Shown here piece by piece: positions 24,495-36,620 of a stretch of 64,000 bases of DNA (positions are counted from its first letter, which is position 1; each line of letters opens with the position of its first letter). A program made the position numbers and the translations under genes. The notes under the pieces were generated by a model that saw only the letters and a program-made list of their open reading frames with translations, was not told where the DNA came from and searched no databases. This stretch comes from Ustulina deusta (Eukaryota; Ascomycota; Sordariomycetes; Xylariales; Xylariaceae). The stretch lies in NCBI GenBank assembly GCA_023159155.1, contig JAJNNX010000047.1, positions 186,001 through 250,000 on the forward strand. Direction: 5' to 3'.

Positions 24495-24659
24495 TAATAG
24501 GTATAACTATAGATATATTAGCTATAGCTATAAATATATTTATTATATTTATAAATAGGTAAACATTTTTATAATTTTATATTTAAAAAGAAAAAGATTA
24601 TTTATTTATATTTTATACAATAATTATTATCCTTAATAAGTGACTGAATTGCTATAACA
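24495..24659 (+). repeat. 3' LTR of Gypsy element
   Basis: Gapless partner of 14885-15049. It is followed by the ATAGC target duplication at 24660-24664. Confidence 0.85.
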
Positions 24660-24664
24660 ATAGC

Positions 24665-26512
24665 TTAAGCTAAGTTTTTACTATAGTTTATAAAAAAACT
24701 AATAGATTTTAAAGCTTTTATTTATAAATAGTTTTTATTTATTAGTTTTTTTATTATATTTTTATAATAAAATGCTTAAAGCTATTTAAGTAGTAATAAT
24801 ATAAAAGCTTTATATTAGCTTAAAAAGTTTAAATTAATATATTTTTATGCTTTTTTCTAATAATAGCTTTTATTAAATTTAGATTTATAATACTTTTAAA
24901 AAAATAGATTTAATATAGAACATAGATATTAAAACATTTTATTAATATAAATATTTAAAGTAGGTTAAATAGAATATAGTTTTGCTATTATTTATAAAAA
25001 TTCTAGCAAAACAAAATTATTAGCTTATTAAATTAATTTATTAGAGCACTAGTAAATATTATAAATATGCTAGCCCTAAATTAGAATTATTATTAATATT
25101 TTATAAGCTAACCTAGGTATTGATTTTAAGGGCTATTTATACGTAGACCTAGGAAAGATTAACATTATGCTTGATTATTTATATTAGTGCTAAAGCTTTG
25201 CGGCTAACTATATAATATTATAAATTAGGATAGCAAACCAGTATAGACCTTAAGTATTAGCCTACTTCTTATTTCTTTAGTAATATAAATATAAAATAAC
25301 TATTAAATATCTAATATAAAAACTTTATGTTTGCTTTTTTTATTAATCAAACAAGAACTTCTATCTAATATAAAACTTTGTTTGCTATTTATTGCTTTTT
25401 AAAATAATATTATAGCTAAACCTCTTTTTATAAAACAACTAAAATACTTTATAAAAAACCAATCCTTTATAAGTTTTATTTCTATACGTTTTTTTAGGCT
25501 TTATTCTTTTTTTATTTTTTATTATAATATATTAAATAATATATTTGTTTTACTATATTTATTTATTTAAATTTCCTATTGCTAATTTTACTAAAATATA
25601 TAACTTGCTTAATATATATAGATAATATACTATTAGATAGACCTTAATATAATAGCTTAGTAATTCCTTAAAATAACTCTGCTATACTGCTATATTAACA
25701 ATAATTTAGAATTTTTAACTTTTATTTTTAAAGCTTATATTAACTTAGACCTTTTATATCTATCCGCTAGTAGGATTAGTTATACTAGCAATAATAGCTA
25801 TTTTGCTATGCCTGCTCTTTTGTTTTTTTTAAATAACAAAGATATAATAAACTAAAGAACCTATCTAAACAGTGTTACAAAATAGCTTATATATTTTAAC
25901 TAAATAACTATGTTTAATTTTCATAAATATAATAACTAGCTAAATATAAATAATACTGCTTATAAACTAAGACTATTAATTATACTTTTTAGCTATAATA
26001 TATACCCTAAAGAACTAGCTTTATTACTAATAGAATTAGATAATAATATAAGGTATATTTTTTATATAGTATGCTGCTTTAAATTTCTAATACTTATATA
26101 TTAAGTTTATAGCTTACTATTTATTTTTATTTTAACTTTTATTATAGCTAAAGCTTATCTTACTATTACTAATAATAATTAATAGCCTAGTTCTTTACTT
26201 AAGAAATAGTTATATAAAACCTTTAGTATTGCTTTTTAGTTGCTATTTTTGTTTATTAAAAAGCTACTAAGGTATATTTTAAAAAAAACAAATAAAAAAT
26301 AATATACTAACTATATATTTAAAGCTAAAAAAATAGTTCATCTAGTAATAAGCTAACTTATAAAAAACCCTAATATTGGAATTATAGCTATAATAGTTAA
26401 TAGTTTGCCTCCTAAAATAATTTTAAGCATTATTAATATAAGAAATCTAAGGCTTTACTATAGTTTATTTGTATAATATGCAGGAAAAAGTATAAAAGAA
26501 TAACCTAACTTA
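24665..26512 (+). pseudogene. RIP pseudogene relic of unknown family
   Basis: From about 25042 to 25930 a single plus-strand frame can be followed in which nearly every stop is TAA or TAG, as if Gln codons had been mutated. The reading is rich in Tyr, Thr, Ser, Gln and Ile, and a Cys pair (CYAC, 25804-25815) with another Cys some 25 residues on hints at a zinc-binding site. The other Cys/His ligands are not clear. I do not recognise the protein. The flanks are AT-rich with no feature. Confidence 0.35.
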
Positions 26513-26517
26513 ATATA

Positions 26518-26853
26518 TATTGGAGAACGGGGTGCCGGAGGGGGAAAAATGTTTAATGTATCCATATAATTAATATAGAAAATACTTTGAATATCTATAG
26601 CAAAGATCCAGACAACTATGGTGTAAGGGCTTCTTATGTAATATGGAATGAAACGCCTAAGGCAAATTAGGCTTTTGAAGGCGTCGAGGCAACATCCTTA
26701 CCTTTGATATTGTAGTTAGCAAACAGCCTTTGGAAAAGGACTCTCGAGATCCCGGCGCCTGCTAGGCAATAGATGACTGCCTAACTTGACATCCAATAAA
26801 AGTAACCCTATCTTAATCAAAGGCAACTTAAATAGGCTAACTTATCCTTACTA
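26518..26853 (+). mobile_element. Possible solo LTR (Copia-like), lightly RIP-mutated
   Basis: A compositional island begins TATTGGAGAACGGGG, which would be TGTTGGAG before RIP, and ends CCTTACTA. It is flanked on both sides by ATATA. The interior keeps CA dinucleotides and contains a CTCGAGATCCCGGCGCC stretch. Because the flanks are themselves AT repeats, the 5-bp match could be chance. No second copy is present in the window. Confidence 0.35.
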
Positions 26854-26859
26854 ATATAT

Positions 26860-29800
26860 ATTAATATATTTTCTATAGTTAAAAGAAAGCGCTCGCATAT
26901 ACTTATATACTTTTTTTTAAGCAATTCTTAATTTTTATTACTAGATCTTATTGGACTATTTGTTAGAACTTGTAGCCTAAAGTTTGTTTTTTTGAAATAT
27001 AGCCGGGCTAAAGCATATATTTTAATAGCTAACACTTGGGCTATATTAAGATATATTAGCTAGCTTTAGCATACGGCCGGTTATATTATATCTAACTACT
27101 AATAATAAATGCCGCAAGTTTTATTATAAATTATTGCATTGGTAGCTTTTTAGCTATTTTAAAAAAGTTGATTTATTATTAATAGCTTTAAAGTGTTTAA
27201 AGGTTTAATAATTATTTTAAAACTAATATATAAGTATTATTTAGCTTTATTTTATAATATTAAAAAAAAAATATTTAGTTATAAACTATTATATTTGTTT
27301 ACTTAAATAGAAATTCTGTTTTATAACTATAATATTAAATATTATTAAAAACTTATAAGTTTAGTACTAAGAATTATTATTAATTTTTATTAAAGCATAA
27401 TTTATATAATATAATATATTTATATTAGCTTTTATTTATAAAATTTATAAGCAGCCTCCTTAGGTTTAAAAGTATTATTATTACTACTACTAAATAGCTA
27501 GCTATATAGCTAAAAAATATATAAGATCTAAGGTTAATGTTTAGCTATTAAACTAACTTTTAGAATAAATAATAAATAAGCTATATTAAATTATTATTTA
27601 AAGTATAGTCTTTTAAGCCTTTATTTATACCTGTTTTAATAGCAGTTACTATAAAAGCTTACTGTTTATCTCTTTTATAAAGGTTTTATAACGTATACTA
27701 AACTTATATTACTTAAGCAATATAAATTATTAGCTATTGAAAAAATTCTTTAAAACAGGGCTAACTTAAAAAAGCGGTCTTTTAATAAGGATTGGACTGC
27801 TATTCTAAGGGCAAAAAAAGTTATAAAAGCTTACTACTAAAGCCTATAAAAATTATTAAAGCTGCTCCTATAATTATAAAAAAATAATATTATTATTTTA
27901 CTAAATTACTAATTCTTTTGCTTTTTATTTTTATATCTTTTTATTATTTTTTTTTATAATTTTTGTTTTTTTTATTTAAATTATAGTATAAATATTTATA
28001 GTATTCCTATTTTTAGAAGTAAATAGTTTATTTACTGAGTAGCTATTTAAGCTAGTTTATTTTATTGCTTTTAATTTTTTTAAAATATTTTTTCTGTTTA
28101 ACAAAAGTATTTATAACCTAAAAGCTTTTTTTAATTTTAAAACAGCTACCTAAGCTAAAATAATAAAAAACTAGTTTGTTTTTAGTGCTAGATTTATAAT
28201 AATAAATATATATAGCAATTTTTTAGCTACTACTTATAGATCTTTTATAGTAGAGCTAGGCTTATTTTTTATAAAGATTAGTATTAGCGCTAATAATAGT
28301 TTAGAGATATATTTTTTTATATTTTTTGCCGAGCTTCCTAGTAGTATAAAAAGCAATAGTTTTTAAGCTATAGTTATTAGATCCCCTCTTATTACTTCTT
28401 ATATTAATATTAAATATTGCACTCCTAATATTAGCAATAGCAAGAATTCTTAGGAAGTTAATAGTAATGCTAGAAGGAACATAAGTTCTAGATTGGCCGG
28501 TACACTTTAAGCTGCGCTAGAAGCTAACAATCCTGCTCTTTATGATCTGGAGCCTAATATTCCAAATTTGATTTAGTTTATTTTTATAGGATTAAATATA
28601 GCCCTAAAAACTAGAAAGGGTCCTTTTTATAAAAGCAAAAAATCTTATATCCGATTAGTCGGGATATAAAAAACAAAAAATAGAAATATTTATAGGCCTA
28701 ATACTTAAGCAAACTATTATAAATACTATATAATTGCACGCTTTAATAATATTTTTTTTCTAAAGCTTAATAATATAAAAGCATAATTATATAAATAGAT
28801 TAAATATATTAATAAATAAGAAATAGAACTATAAATAAACAATTTTGATCTAATAAATCTTTTTTAAATATATTAGAACGCTTTAGTAGTATTTATATGC
28901 TTAAAATATAAAGATTTAATATATATAAAATAGAACTAAAATTAACTAAAATTTATTTATATAAATATTTTTAGTATAAGGCTATATCTAGTTAGCACAA
29001 AAAAAATAAAATATTTTTTAAGTAACCTAAAATAAAATGTTAAGCTTAAGTATTAGCTATATTATCAAGTTATATAAGTTTTTAGTTTATGCTATTATTA
29101 CTAACAAATAGATTTATATTAGAATTAAAATAATATTTTACTATTTTATTTAAAATAGCAAGCTATTTAAGCCTAAGGGTTATTTTAAAAAAAAAACATA
29201 TAAAAAAAAACATACTTATAAAAAGTTTTAAAATAAATATAATATAAATTATTCTTGCTTTATATTTATTAATATAACTATTTGCTTTTTATAATTAAAC
29301 ATTCTTTTTTATTACTAATAAACTAATAATATCTGCTTATTTGTTTTAATATATAATTCTAATACTAGCAATTTATATAACCTCTTCTAAAAACAATTCT
29401 AGGTTAATAAACTAACTCCTGCTAGGGTAATAGCTGCTTATATAGCCGAGTGTTCTTAAAATTGCTAGCTTTTATATTAATTCTATAGCTAATAATTATA
29501 TATAAGAAAATATTTTTTAGCTTTTTTTAATTAGTTTTTTATAAAAATTATTAATAACTTTTTGGCTAAATTGCCCCTTAATAAACTTTAATACTATAAA
29601 AATTATTATATTATTAAACTTAATATATTATAGGTTTTATATTTTTAATATAAATACTATTTTATTAATACTATAAAAATCTAGTTTATATTATGCTATA
29701 TTATAAATAAGTATACTATTAATATAATAAATTAACGTTAATTCTATATTGTAAGCTATGCTTAGCGTTTATATAATGGTTTCTAAAGCAAAGTTTTAGA

Positions 29801-29930
29801 ATTAAAGTGTGGTATAATATATCTTATATATAGCAGTCAAGAAAACAATATAAATAAGGTCGCAATTAGAAACTAAGTAGCTATCGACCTATAATAGCAA
29901 TAGTAATATCTACTAGCCCTTTTTTTTATA
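26860..29930. repeat. RIP-degraded relics with small less-mutated patches
   Basis: No gene can be supported. 26980-27110 and 28430-28620 are less AT-rich; the second has GATCTGGAGCC-type sequence and could be the remains of a coding region, but no frame or motif is convincing. The rest is typical RIP-altered transposon DNA. Confidence 0.4.
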
Positions 29931-29935
29931 CAGCA

Positions 29936-30251
29936 TATTATATGCTGTAAAGAGACAAGGTTTTAGTGGGCAAAACCAATAATTTAGTTTTTGTGCTCCC
30001 ACGCGCGTTATAGGACAAGTGCTTAGCAGCTAGGTTGCTAATAACAGTTTTGAGACGGCGGCTAAACCGGGCGCGACGCGGGCACAGACAATGAAGCAAC
30101 CACCGATAGCCGGAGCCCGCTCCGATTGCCAAGGAACGTGGGGGCGGCGCTTGGCAAGCGGTCGGCACGGGTCACCTCAACGTCATCTTCACGCGTACGC
30201 CAGCGCAGTCGGCCATAATACAACATCCCCTCGTTTAGTTGCTTGATGATA
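29936..30251 (-). other. G+C island with module shared with 40742-40972
   Basis: About 300 bp with near-normal G+C and many CA/TG dinucleotides, bounded on the left by a 9-bp-arm palindrome (ACAGCATAT, 29931-29949) and on the right by the Pogo element. On the minus strand a 76-codon frame (30168-29938) ends STKTKLLVLPTKTLSL. A related stretch, SIKTKSLMPAKRARL, occurs in the minus-strand frame at 40742-40972, and the DNA matches as well (ATTTAGTTTT followed by TGCT and CCCAC). I infer a repeat family or a duplicated gene fragment of unknown function. Confidence 0.4.
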
Positions 30252-30297
30252 AGCTGATCACCCCCCTGCCCGGCTATCCCCTGCCCGGCCAGGGTCC
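30252..30297 (+). repeat. Left terminal inverted repeat of Pogo-like element
   Basis: 46 bp that match the complement of 32127-32172 at 42 positions; the four differences are all C/T. It includes two CTGCCCGGC blocks. The preceding TA is at 30250-30251. Confidence 0.85.
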
Positions 30298-30309
30298 CTA
30301 TATATGTAA

Positions 30310-32090
30310 GCCCCCTTTTATTTTAACTACCTTTTTACCTTTAATAATCTTTTTTTTTATAACTACTTATTATAAATTTTTTTTCTGCTTATTATAAAAA
30401 TAGTTATTTTTTGTTTTTTTTACTATATTTTTTTCTAACTTATAAATCTATGCTACTATTGCTATATAAACATTAATACTTAGTAGTAATGTTTATAAAA
30501 CAGCCTATAAATAGAATATGCTATAATTAATTATATAAAACTAAATAAAAAGCATTCTAACTTTTAAAAAAGCCCGGCAAGCCTAATAGCTTTTATTTTT
30601 TTTTTTAAGTTTTAATTAGCTCATTAAGCTATTAAGCAAACTAAACTAAGCTATATACTAACTTTAATAAAGTTTTAATATATAGCCTAACATATAATTA
30701 ATGCTTTTAAAAGCAACTATATAATAAATAAAACTTAATATAGCAAATTTTTAATTTAATACTTAAAAATTAAATTAATCCGATTTTATATTATTAATTA
30801 TAGCTAGATTAATAGTGCTTTAGTAATTAATATTAATATTTTTTTTAATTAGTTTAATATAATAAAAATTAGCAAAATAACTTTTAACTATTTTTTTAAT
30901 TGTAATAAAATAAATATTAACTAAAACATTAATAGTAATTATTTTATAATTTATAAAACAAAAACCTATATAGTACTTAAAAAAAATATTAAAAGAAATA
31001 AATAAATTATTACTTTTAAATATATTAGCAGTACTAGCATAGCCCTCCTACTACTTATAATTTTTAGAAACAAAAATATATAAAACTAATAGTTTTTTAA
31101 TTATAATATATAAAAATATAATAATTAGTATTTTATTATATTTTCTAAAAAGTAAATAAATAATAAAATAGCTATAAATTAGCTTTAAGATTTTTTTATT
31201 TTATATATACGCTATTATATTAGTAATAAATAAATAGTTTTAATCTATAATAGCTATAATTCCTATATTAATAATATATTTTTATAGCTTTATATTATAA
31301 ATAAAATATAGCTTATTTTTTATAAGCTATATTATAAATATATTATTTAAGTTTTAGATATAAAAATATTTAAATTAATAAAAAAATAATTATATATTTA
31401 TTTATAAAGCAGTAATATAGCTATACTTAAACTTAAGCTTTTAAAAAAAAAATTATTAAAATATATTATTAAGCTAAAAAAAATACTATAATTATAGCTA
31501 CTATAAAAAAAACTTAGGCTATATTTAAGATTTATTTATAAAATATATTATATTAAAATTAAAAAATATAGCCCGGGCGCTAGCTTAAATACTTTTTATT
31601 ATATCTAGCCTAAAGTTGCTTAATTTTCTACTTTTTTATAGCCTAAAACTAATTAATACGCTAGCTAAAAAGCAAGAACTAATCTAAAAAAACTATTAAC
31701 TAGCAAATTATAATTATATTTTTAAAAACTTTATTTAAGCCCTATTTATCTATAAAGCTAGCAAAGCTTTTAATTTCTAAATAAGCAAAATTATAAAACT
31801 AAAGGCCTAAGTAATTATTTTAATAGCTTATTTAGAAAAAAAGCAGAAAAAAAAACATAAAACAATTAAACTACTGCTAAAAAAACAGTTTATAAAAATA
31901 ACTAATATTTATAAAATTAAATAAAAGTTATATAATAAAATAATATATAATAATAATGCTTTTAATATAAATATAGCAAAAAAAAGCACTAGCTTTATAA
32001 AAAAAGTATTTTTTAATAAAATAAAAGCAAAAAATTGTATAAAAATCTTTTCTAGCCGGTAAAGTAGCTAAAAATACAATAAAAAATAAT
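30310..32090 (+). pseudogene. Fot1/Pogo-type transposase relic
   Basis: A DDE transposase (CENP-B/DDE_1 group) would cut and join the element's ends. At about 31310-31400 the plus strand reads F-Y-K-L-Y...VLDIKIFK, matching the family block around the second catalytic Asp (P-x-x-S/T-H-x-LQPLDVxxF). After it, GASLNTFYYI (about 31580-31600) and the C-terminal N-x-x-K/R-rich coil agree in order with Fot1-like proteins. Many TAA/TAG stops make it dead. The N-terminal helix-turn-helix cannot be read. Confidence 0.6.
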
Positions 32091-32126
32091 AATAATAATA
32101 ATAATAGTTAGGGAGATATATGACTA

Positions 32127-32172
32127 GGACCCTGGCCGGGCAGGGGGTGGCCGAGCAGAGGGGTGATCAGCT
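32127..32172 (-). repeat. Right terminal inverted repeat of Pogo-like element
   Basis: Complement of the left repeat (42 of 46 identical), followed by the TA target copy at 32173-32174. Confidence 0.85.
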
Positions 32173-32174
32173 TA

Positions 32175-35100
32175 TTTTTTGTTAAAAAGAATAAAACAGT
32201 ATACAGCAGCTATTATGCACTAATATAAAATCTCCTTTTAATAAGAAGCTTTTTATAAGTTTTAATTTGAAGACTATATGTTATAATTATACATTAACTA
32301 ATACTTTTAACTACCTAGAACACTATAACTAGGAACCACTTGGTATTTGCGGCAAATATTCCTTTTATAGTCACAACACTATATTTTAACAGCGAATTGG
32401 CCCCTTTTCTTTAGAAAAACCTTAGCTAAGTCTCTACTCTTATAAATAGCCTTAAAATTATTATTCTAGTACAATATATAGAACTAGTATAGTAGTAACT
32501 TTAGTTTTCTAAATAATTCTATAGCAATAGAGTAGCTTATATTAATATATAGGAAAGCAAATATGTTGGACTTTCTGCCTAATATATATAAGCTATATAA
32601 CTATATAGCCCCGGGACCAAGCGTAGCGCAGCATATCTTAAAAAGATTTAGCTCGTTGTAAGCTATTAGATAAATATTATAAACTGGCATTTTAGTTAAT
32701 ATATAATTATTAAGCAATAATTCTTTATTAATTTTAAAATTATATATAAATTTAATCTTATTACTGTTCCTAAGGTTAAACTTTAGCTAGCTAGTTTTTT
32801 AGAAATAATAATTATTACTAAAAGTCCTAAAAAATAGAACAATATTTCTAAACATAAAATTTCTAGTTACTTTTAGCGCTTTTATTTAAAAAGTATAGCT
32901 TTATATAATATTACTATTTTTAGTAAGTATATAATATATTAAAAGCTTAAAGTACTTTTTTTAAGCTAGTTTATTATTTGTAGCTAAAGCTTTAATTATA
33001 ACTTATAGTTAAATTATATTATTACTATTGCTTTTATGCTAATACTTTAAAAAGCTATAGATTCTAAATCGGAGCACTGCTAAGCTACTACTAGCTAACT
33101 AAACATAATAACTTTTAAAAGCTATAAAATATATCTAGCTCTATATTTTTAGTATATCTTAAAATATATTTATATATTTATTTATAGTTCTTTTGATCTT
33201 TTTGTAATTTTTTAATTTAAAAATACTAATAAAAAAAATGCTTTAAAAGTGCTAAAATAAATTAAAATATGTTGTAGGACTAGGTAGCAAAAAACGTATT
33301 AATATAATAATAGTGTTAATTTCTAAGATATAGTTATATATTAAGACTATAATACTAGTATATAGTAAATATAAAATAAAAAAGAATTAAAAATTGTTTT
33401 ATATATAATAAATAAATATTTTAAAGGAATAGAAAAGGCAAAAAAAAACAAAACAAAAAGATATGCCTAATTATATATATACTAGTAGCTAATAGATTAT
33501 TTACTTAAAAAAAAGAAATACTAATCTTATTTTGTATTAAAACAAACATAGGTGGTTAAATTATAGCATTAAAATAAACCTAGCCTAATATTCTTATACT
33601 AACTTTAATATTCCAACACTAGATATTTCATAGGTTAGCTAGTAGTATATTTTATTACTAATATGCCTTAAAAGACTTAAAAAACAGTAGTGCTACTAAA
33701 ACTATAAAAGCAGGAATACTATTTTCTATATATTATACTGGTATGATTTCTTATAATTTCTTGTTATCTAAGTTAAACTTAAAAATATATAGCATAATAG
33801 TTGTAGTATCTGTTAGAAATGGTTGCTTTTTATTTATATTAGTATTTCTTTGTTTCTAAATTCTTTAGCTCTTAGCTAGCAATTCTTAAAGAAATGTTTT
33901 AAATAGCTGGCTAGCTTTTTTATTAAAAAGCTAGGTTAGATTTAAGTTTGAAATATCTTTTTATATTATTAAAAAAACTTATATAGATCTTATAGCTTTG
34001 CTACGGATCTTATGACCTATAATGTTTCTAAGATTTAGATTATTAGGTGCCTGAGATATCTCTGCCTAAGGTGGCTGTACGTTACGGAGCGCAGCCAAAT
34101 GATTTTTAAAGTATTTATTTTGTTTGAACTCTTTTTTTTATAATTATTTATTATTAACTATATTTTCTGTTTTAGAGTTATATTACTATTGCTTACTAAG
34201 TTATATAGCAGGTATTATTAGCAGTAATATTTAGTAGCTAAATAGCCCTTAAATAGAGCGCCTAGCCTTTTTTGTTTAAATATTAGCTAAGTTTATAGCT
34301 ATATTTTTTATATAAATATTTAATATTTTTTGCTTTTTGGTTAGAACTAGTATTAATTTTATTTTTATATTAGCTAATATTTTTACTAGCGTTTTAAAGC
34401 TTTATATTTTATATTTTTATTGCTATTTTAAAGTAAATTAATAATTATTTAAGCTAAACCTAGCTATTATTAAGCTAAAAGTATTTTAATTAAATAGATT
34501 AATTTTTTTTATATAACTATTAATACTAGTAACTAGTTATATTTAATAAAATAGATTTTATATAAAACTAGAAATAAAAATAGTAGGCCTATAATTGTTT
34601 AATATATTTTATTTATTTATTTTAATATTTTTATTATATTATATATTAAAAAAACTAAAAAATAACTAAATAAAATTATTTTAAATAAATAAAACTAAAA
34701 GTATTATTAATATATTATAAATTTAATATAATATTAGTAAAAAAAAGTACTATTAAAGTTTTCGAAATATAAATATTAGTAGTTTGCTATTATGTTAAAT
34801 ATATAATAAACTTTTTTTAGAAAAAAGAACTATATAGTCTGCAATGCTATTATTTTGTATAGCTAGGTTGCTATAGCTTTAGCTTACTTTAGTATTATAA
34901 AACTTTAAAACTATTACTTTTTAGTAGAAGTAGGCTATATATTACTTGTTTATAAATATAGCTATTTGTTTGTTTTGTTTGTTTTATATAAATACCTTGT
35001 TATATAATCAAAAAAAATTAAATAATATATTAAAAATTAATAGGGCAAATATAAGCTTTAAGGTAAGTAGTATATTTAAAGATTTATATTTTTTTTTCTA

Positions 35101-36600
35101 GTTTATACTAAGTTTGCTAAAAGAACTTTTTAAATAGTATATAGGTTTTTAAACAAGAATAGTTTTCTAGTTTTATTACTATATAGTTTAATAGGCTTAA
35201 TATAATACTATATAATTTTAGCTTTTATAAAAAAATATATTATATTTTTATAAAAAGATTAAATATTTAAAATAACTATTTATAGCGTAAGAATATTAGC
35301 TAAAATAGTAAAGTATAGTTTATAATTAAAAATAAAAATAAAAATTTTATATTATTTTATTATATTTTATATAAAGCTTTAATTATTTATATTAACTAAT
35401 AAATATTTATATTATAAAAAGTGTACTATATTTATATTAAGTAAACTTTTGTATTATTTAATACTATAAAAAATTTTATTATAAATATCCTAAATATATT
35501 AAAAAAACAACACTATTTATATAAAGCAACATAATATTAAGTATTTATATATATTGCTTAGCTAAAGCTTATTTTAAAGCTTTATATAAAAAAGAAACTT
35601 ATTAAATGTTTAATATATAATTTTATTTTTTAAAAAAATATATAAGTTTTTTTTTTATAATTAAATAGTTAAAAAATTTACTTTTTTATTTTTTTAAGTT
35701 TATTTCCTGCTATATAATATTTAATTTTTTAATAAATAGCGCTATTAAAATAAAATGTTTTATAAAAAAATTGCTTGCTATTAAAACAGAATATTTAAAT
35801 ATTGCCTAGTTCTAAGTTTTTAATTTTTTTAATTAACTAAACATAATAAAAGGTTTAAATATTATAGCTGGGGCTTTACTTATAATATTAATAATAAGCT
35901 TAACTATTTATTAGGCTATTTTATTAAACGTAAGCTTTGTAGCAAAAATCTATATTTTTTTTAAAAATTATTATATTTTAAAATTATTATAAAAAAAAAA
36001 AAATTATAAAACAAGCTCCTTTATAAAAAATCTTAGCAAAACAGCTATAAAGTACTAAAAATATTATTAAATATAATAAAAAATATAGCCCTAAATATAT
36101 AATGGTTAAAATACACTAGTTTATATTACTTTTTATAAAAAATATAAGCTAACTTTTTTATTTTTTTAGTGTTTATTTATAAAAACTATTTTTTTTAAAT
36201 TATATAAAAAGCAGTACTATTTTTATTAAAATTATAAAGCATATTAAAAGTAAATAGAAAAAAAAGTATTTTAATAATATTAATATAGCTATTATTTATT
36301 ATATAATATAAGAAATAATATAATAAAAGCGGGGTAAAAGCATAATAAACTATAATATAATATTAAGTATTTTTAAAAATTATAAGTTATTATTTTAGTT
36401 TATATTTTACTTGGATTGTATAATATTAGTAATTAGTATATTTTTATTATTTTGCGATTTTATTTTATTCTTTTTTGATTTTTTACTGCTTAGGCGTTTA
36501 GGGAGGGGGTGCAGGCCCTATTAACCGCCTAGCTTATTACTTCTTATATTAACCCCTGCTTGTATTATTTACTATCTTGCTATTTTTTTGTATTATTATA
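32175..36600. repeat. RIP-degraded relics, unclassified
   Basis: AT-rich with no intact frame. 33990-34110 is less mutated and contains GGCTGTACG...GCGCAGCC, a small imperfect hairpin. 36480-36560 has a G-rich patch (GGGAGGGGGTGCAGG). I see no recognisable domain on either strand, though transposon origin is likely. Confidence 0.4.
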
Positions 36601-36620
36601 ATATTTTAATTATTAATATA

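Larger units (their letters stand above)
14885..24659 (+). mobile_element. Full-length Ty3/Gypsy LTR retrotransposon, RIP-inactivated
   Basis: A 9.8-kb element with two 165-bp LTRs, a polypurine tract just before the right LTR, and recognisable reverse transcriptase and integrase in Gypsy order. Both LTRs begin TAATA and end AACA; the original TG...CA start has probably become TA by RIP. The internal plus strand is A-rich and coding. Gag (about 15100-17000) is only suggested by position. A region of about 2.6 kb between the integrase C-terminus and the right LTR encodes nothing that I recognise and carries a tandem duplication. After the left LTR, AGTAGTGTC may be the RIP-altered primer binding site (TGGTGTC form). 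The element cannot move. Confidence 0.85.
30252..32172 (+). mobile_element. Pogo/Fot1-like (Tc1-mariner) DNA transposon, RIP-inactivated
   Basis: A 1921-bp element flanked on both sides by TA, the Tc1-mariner target duplication. It has 46-bp terminal inverted repeats starting AGCTGATCACCCC. The interior is RIP-altered and carries a transposase relic on the plus strand. The size is normal for Fot1-like elements. The inverted repeats remain G+C-rich while the inside is almost entirely A+T, a sharp step. Confidence 0.8.
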
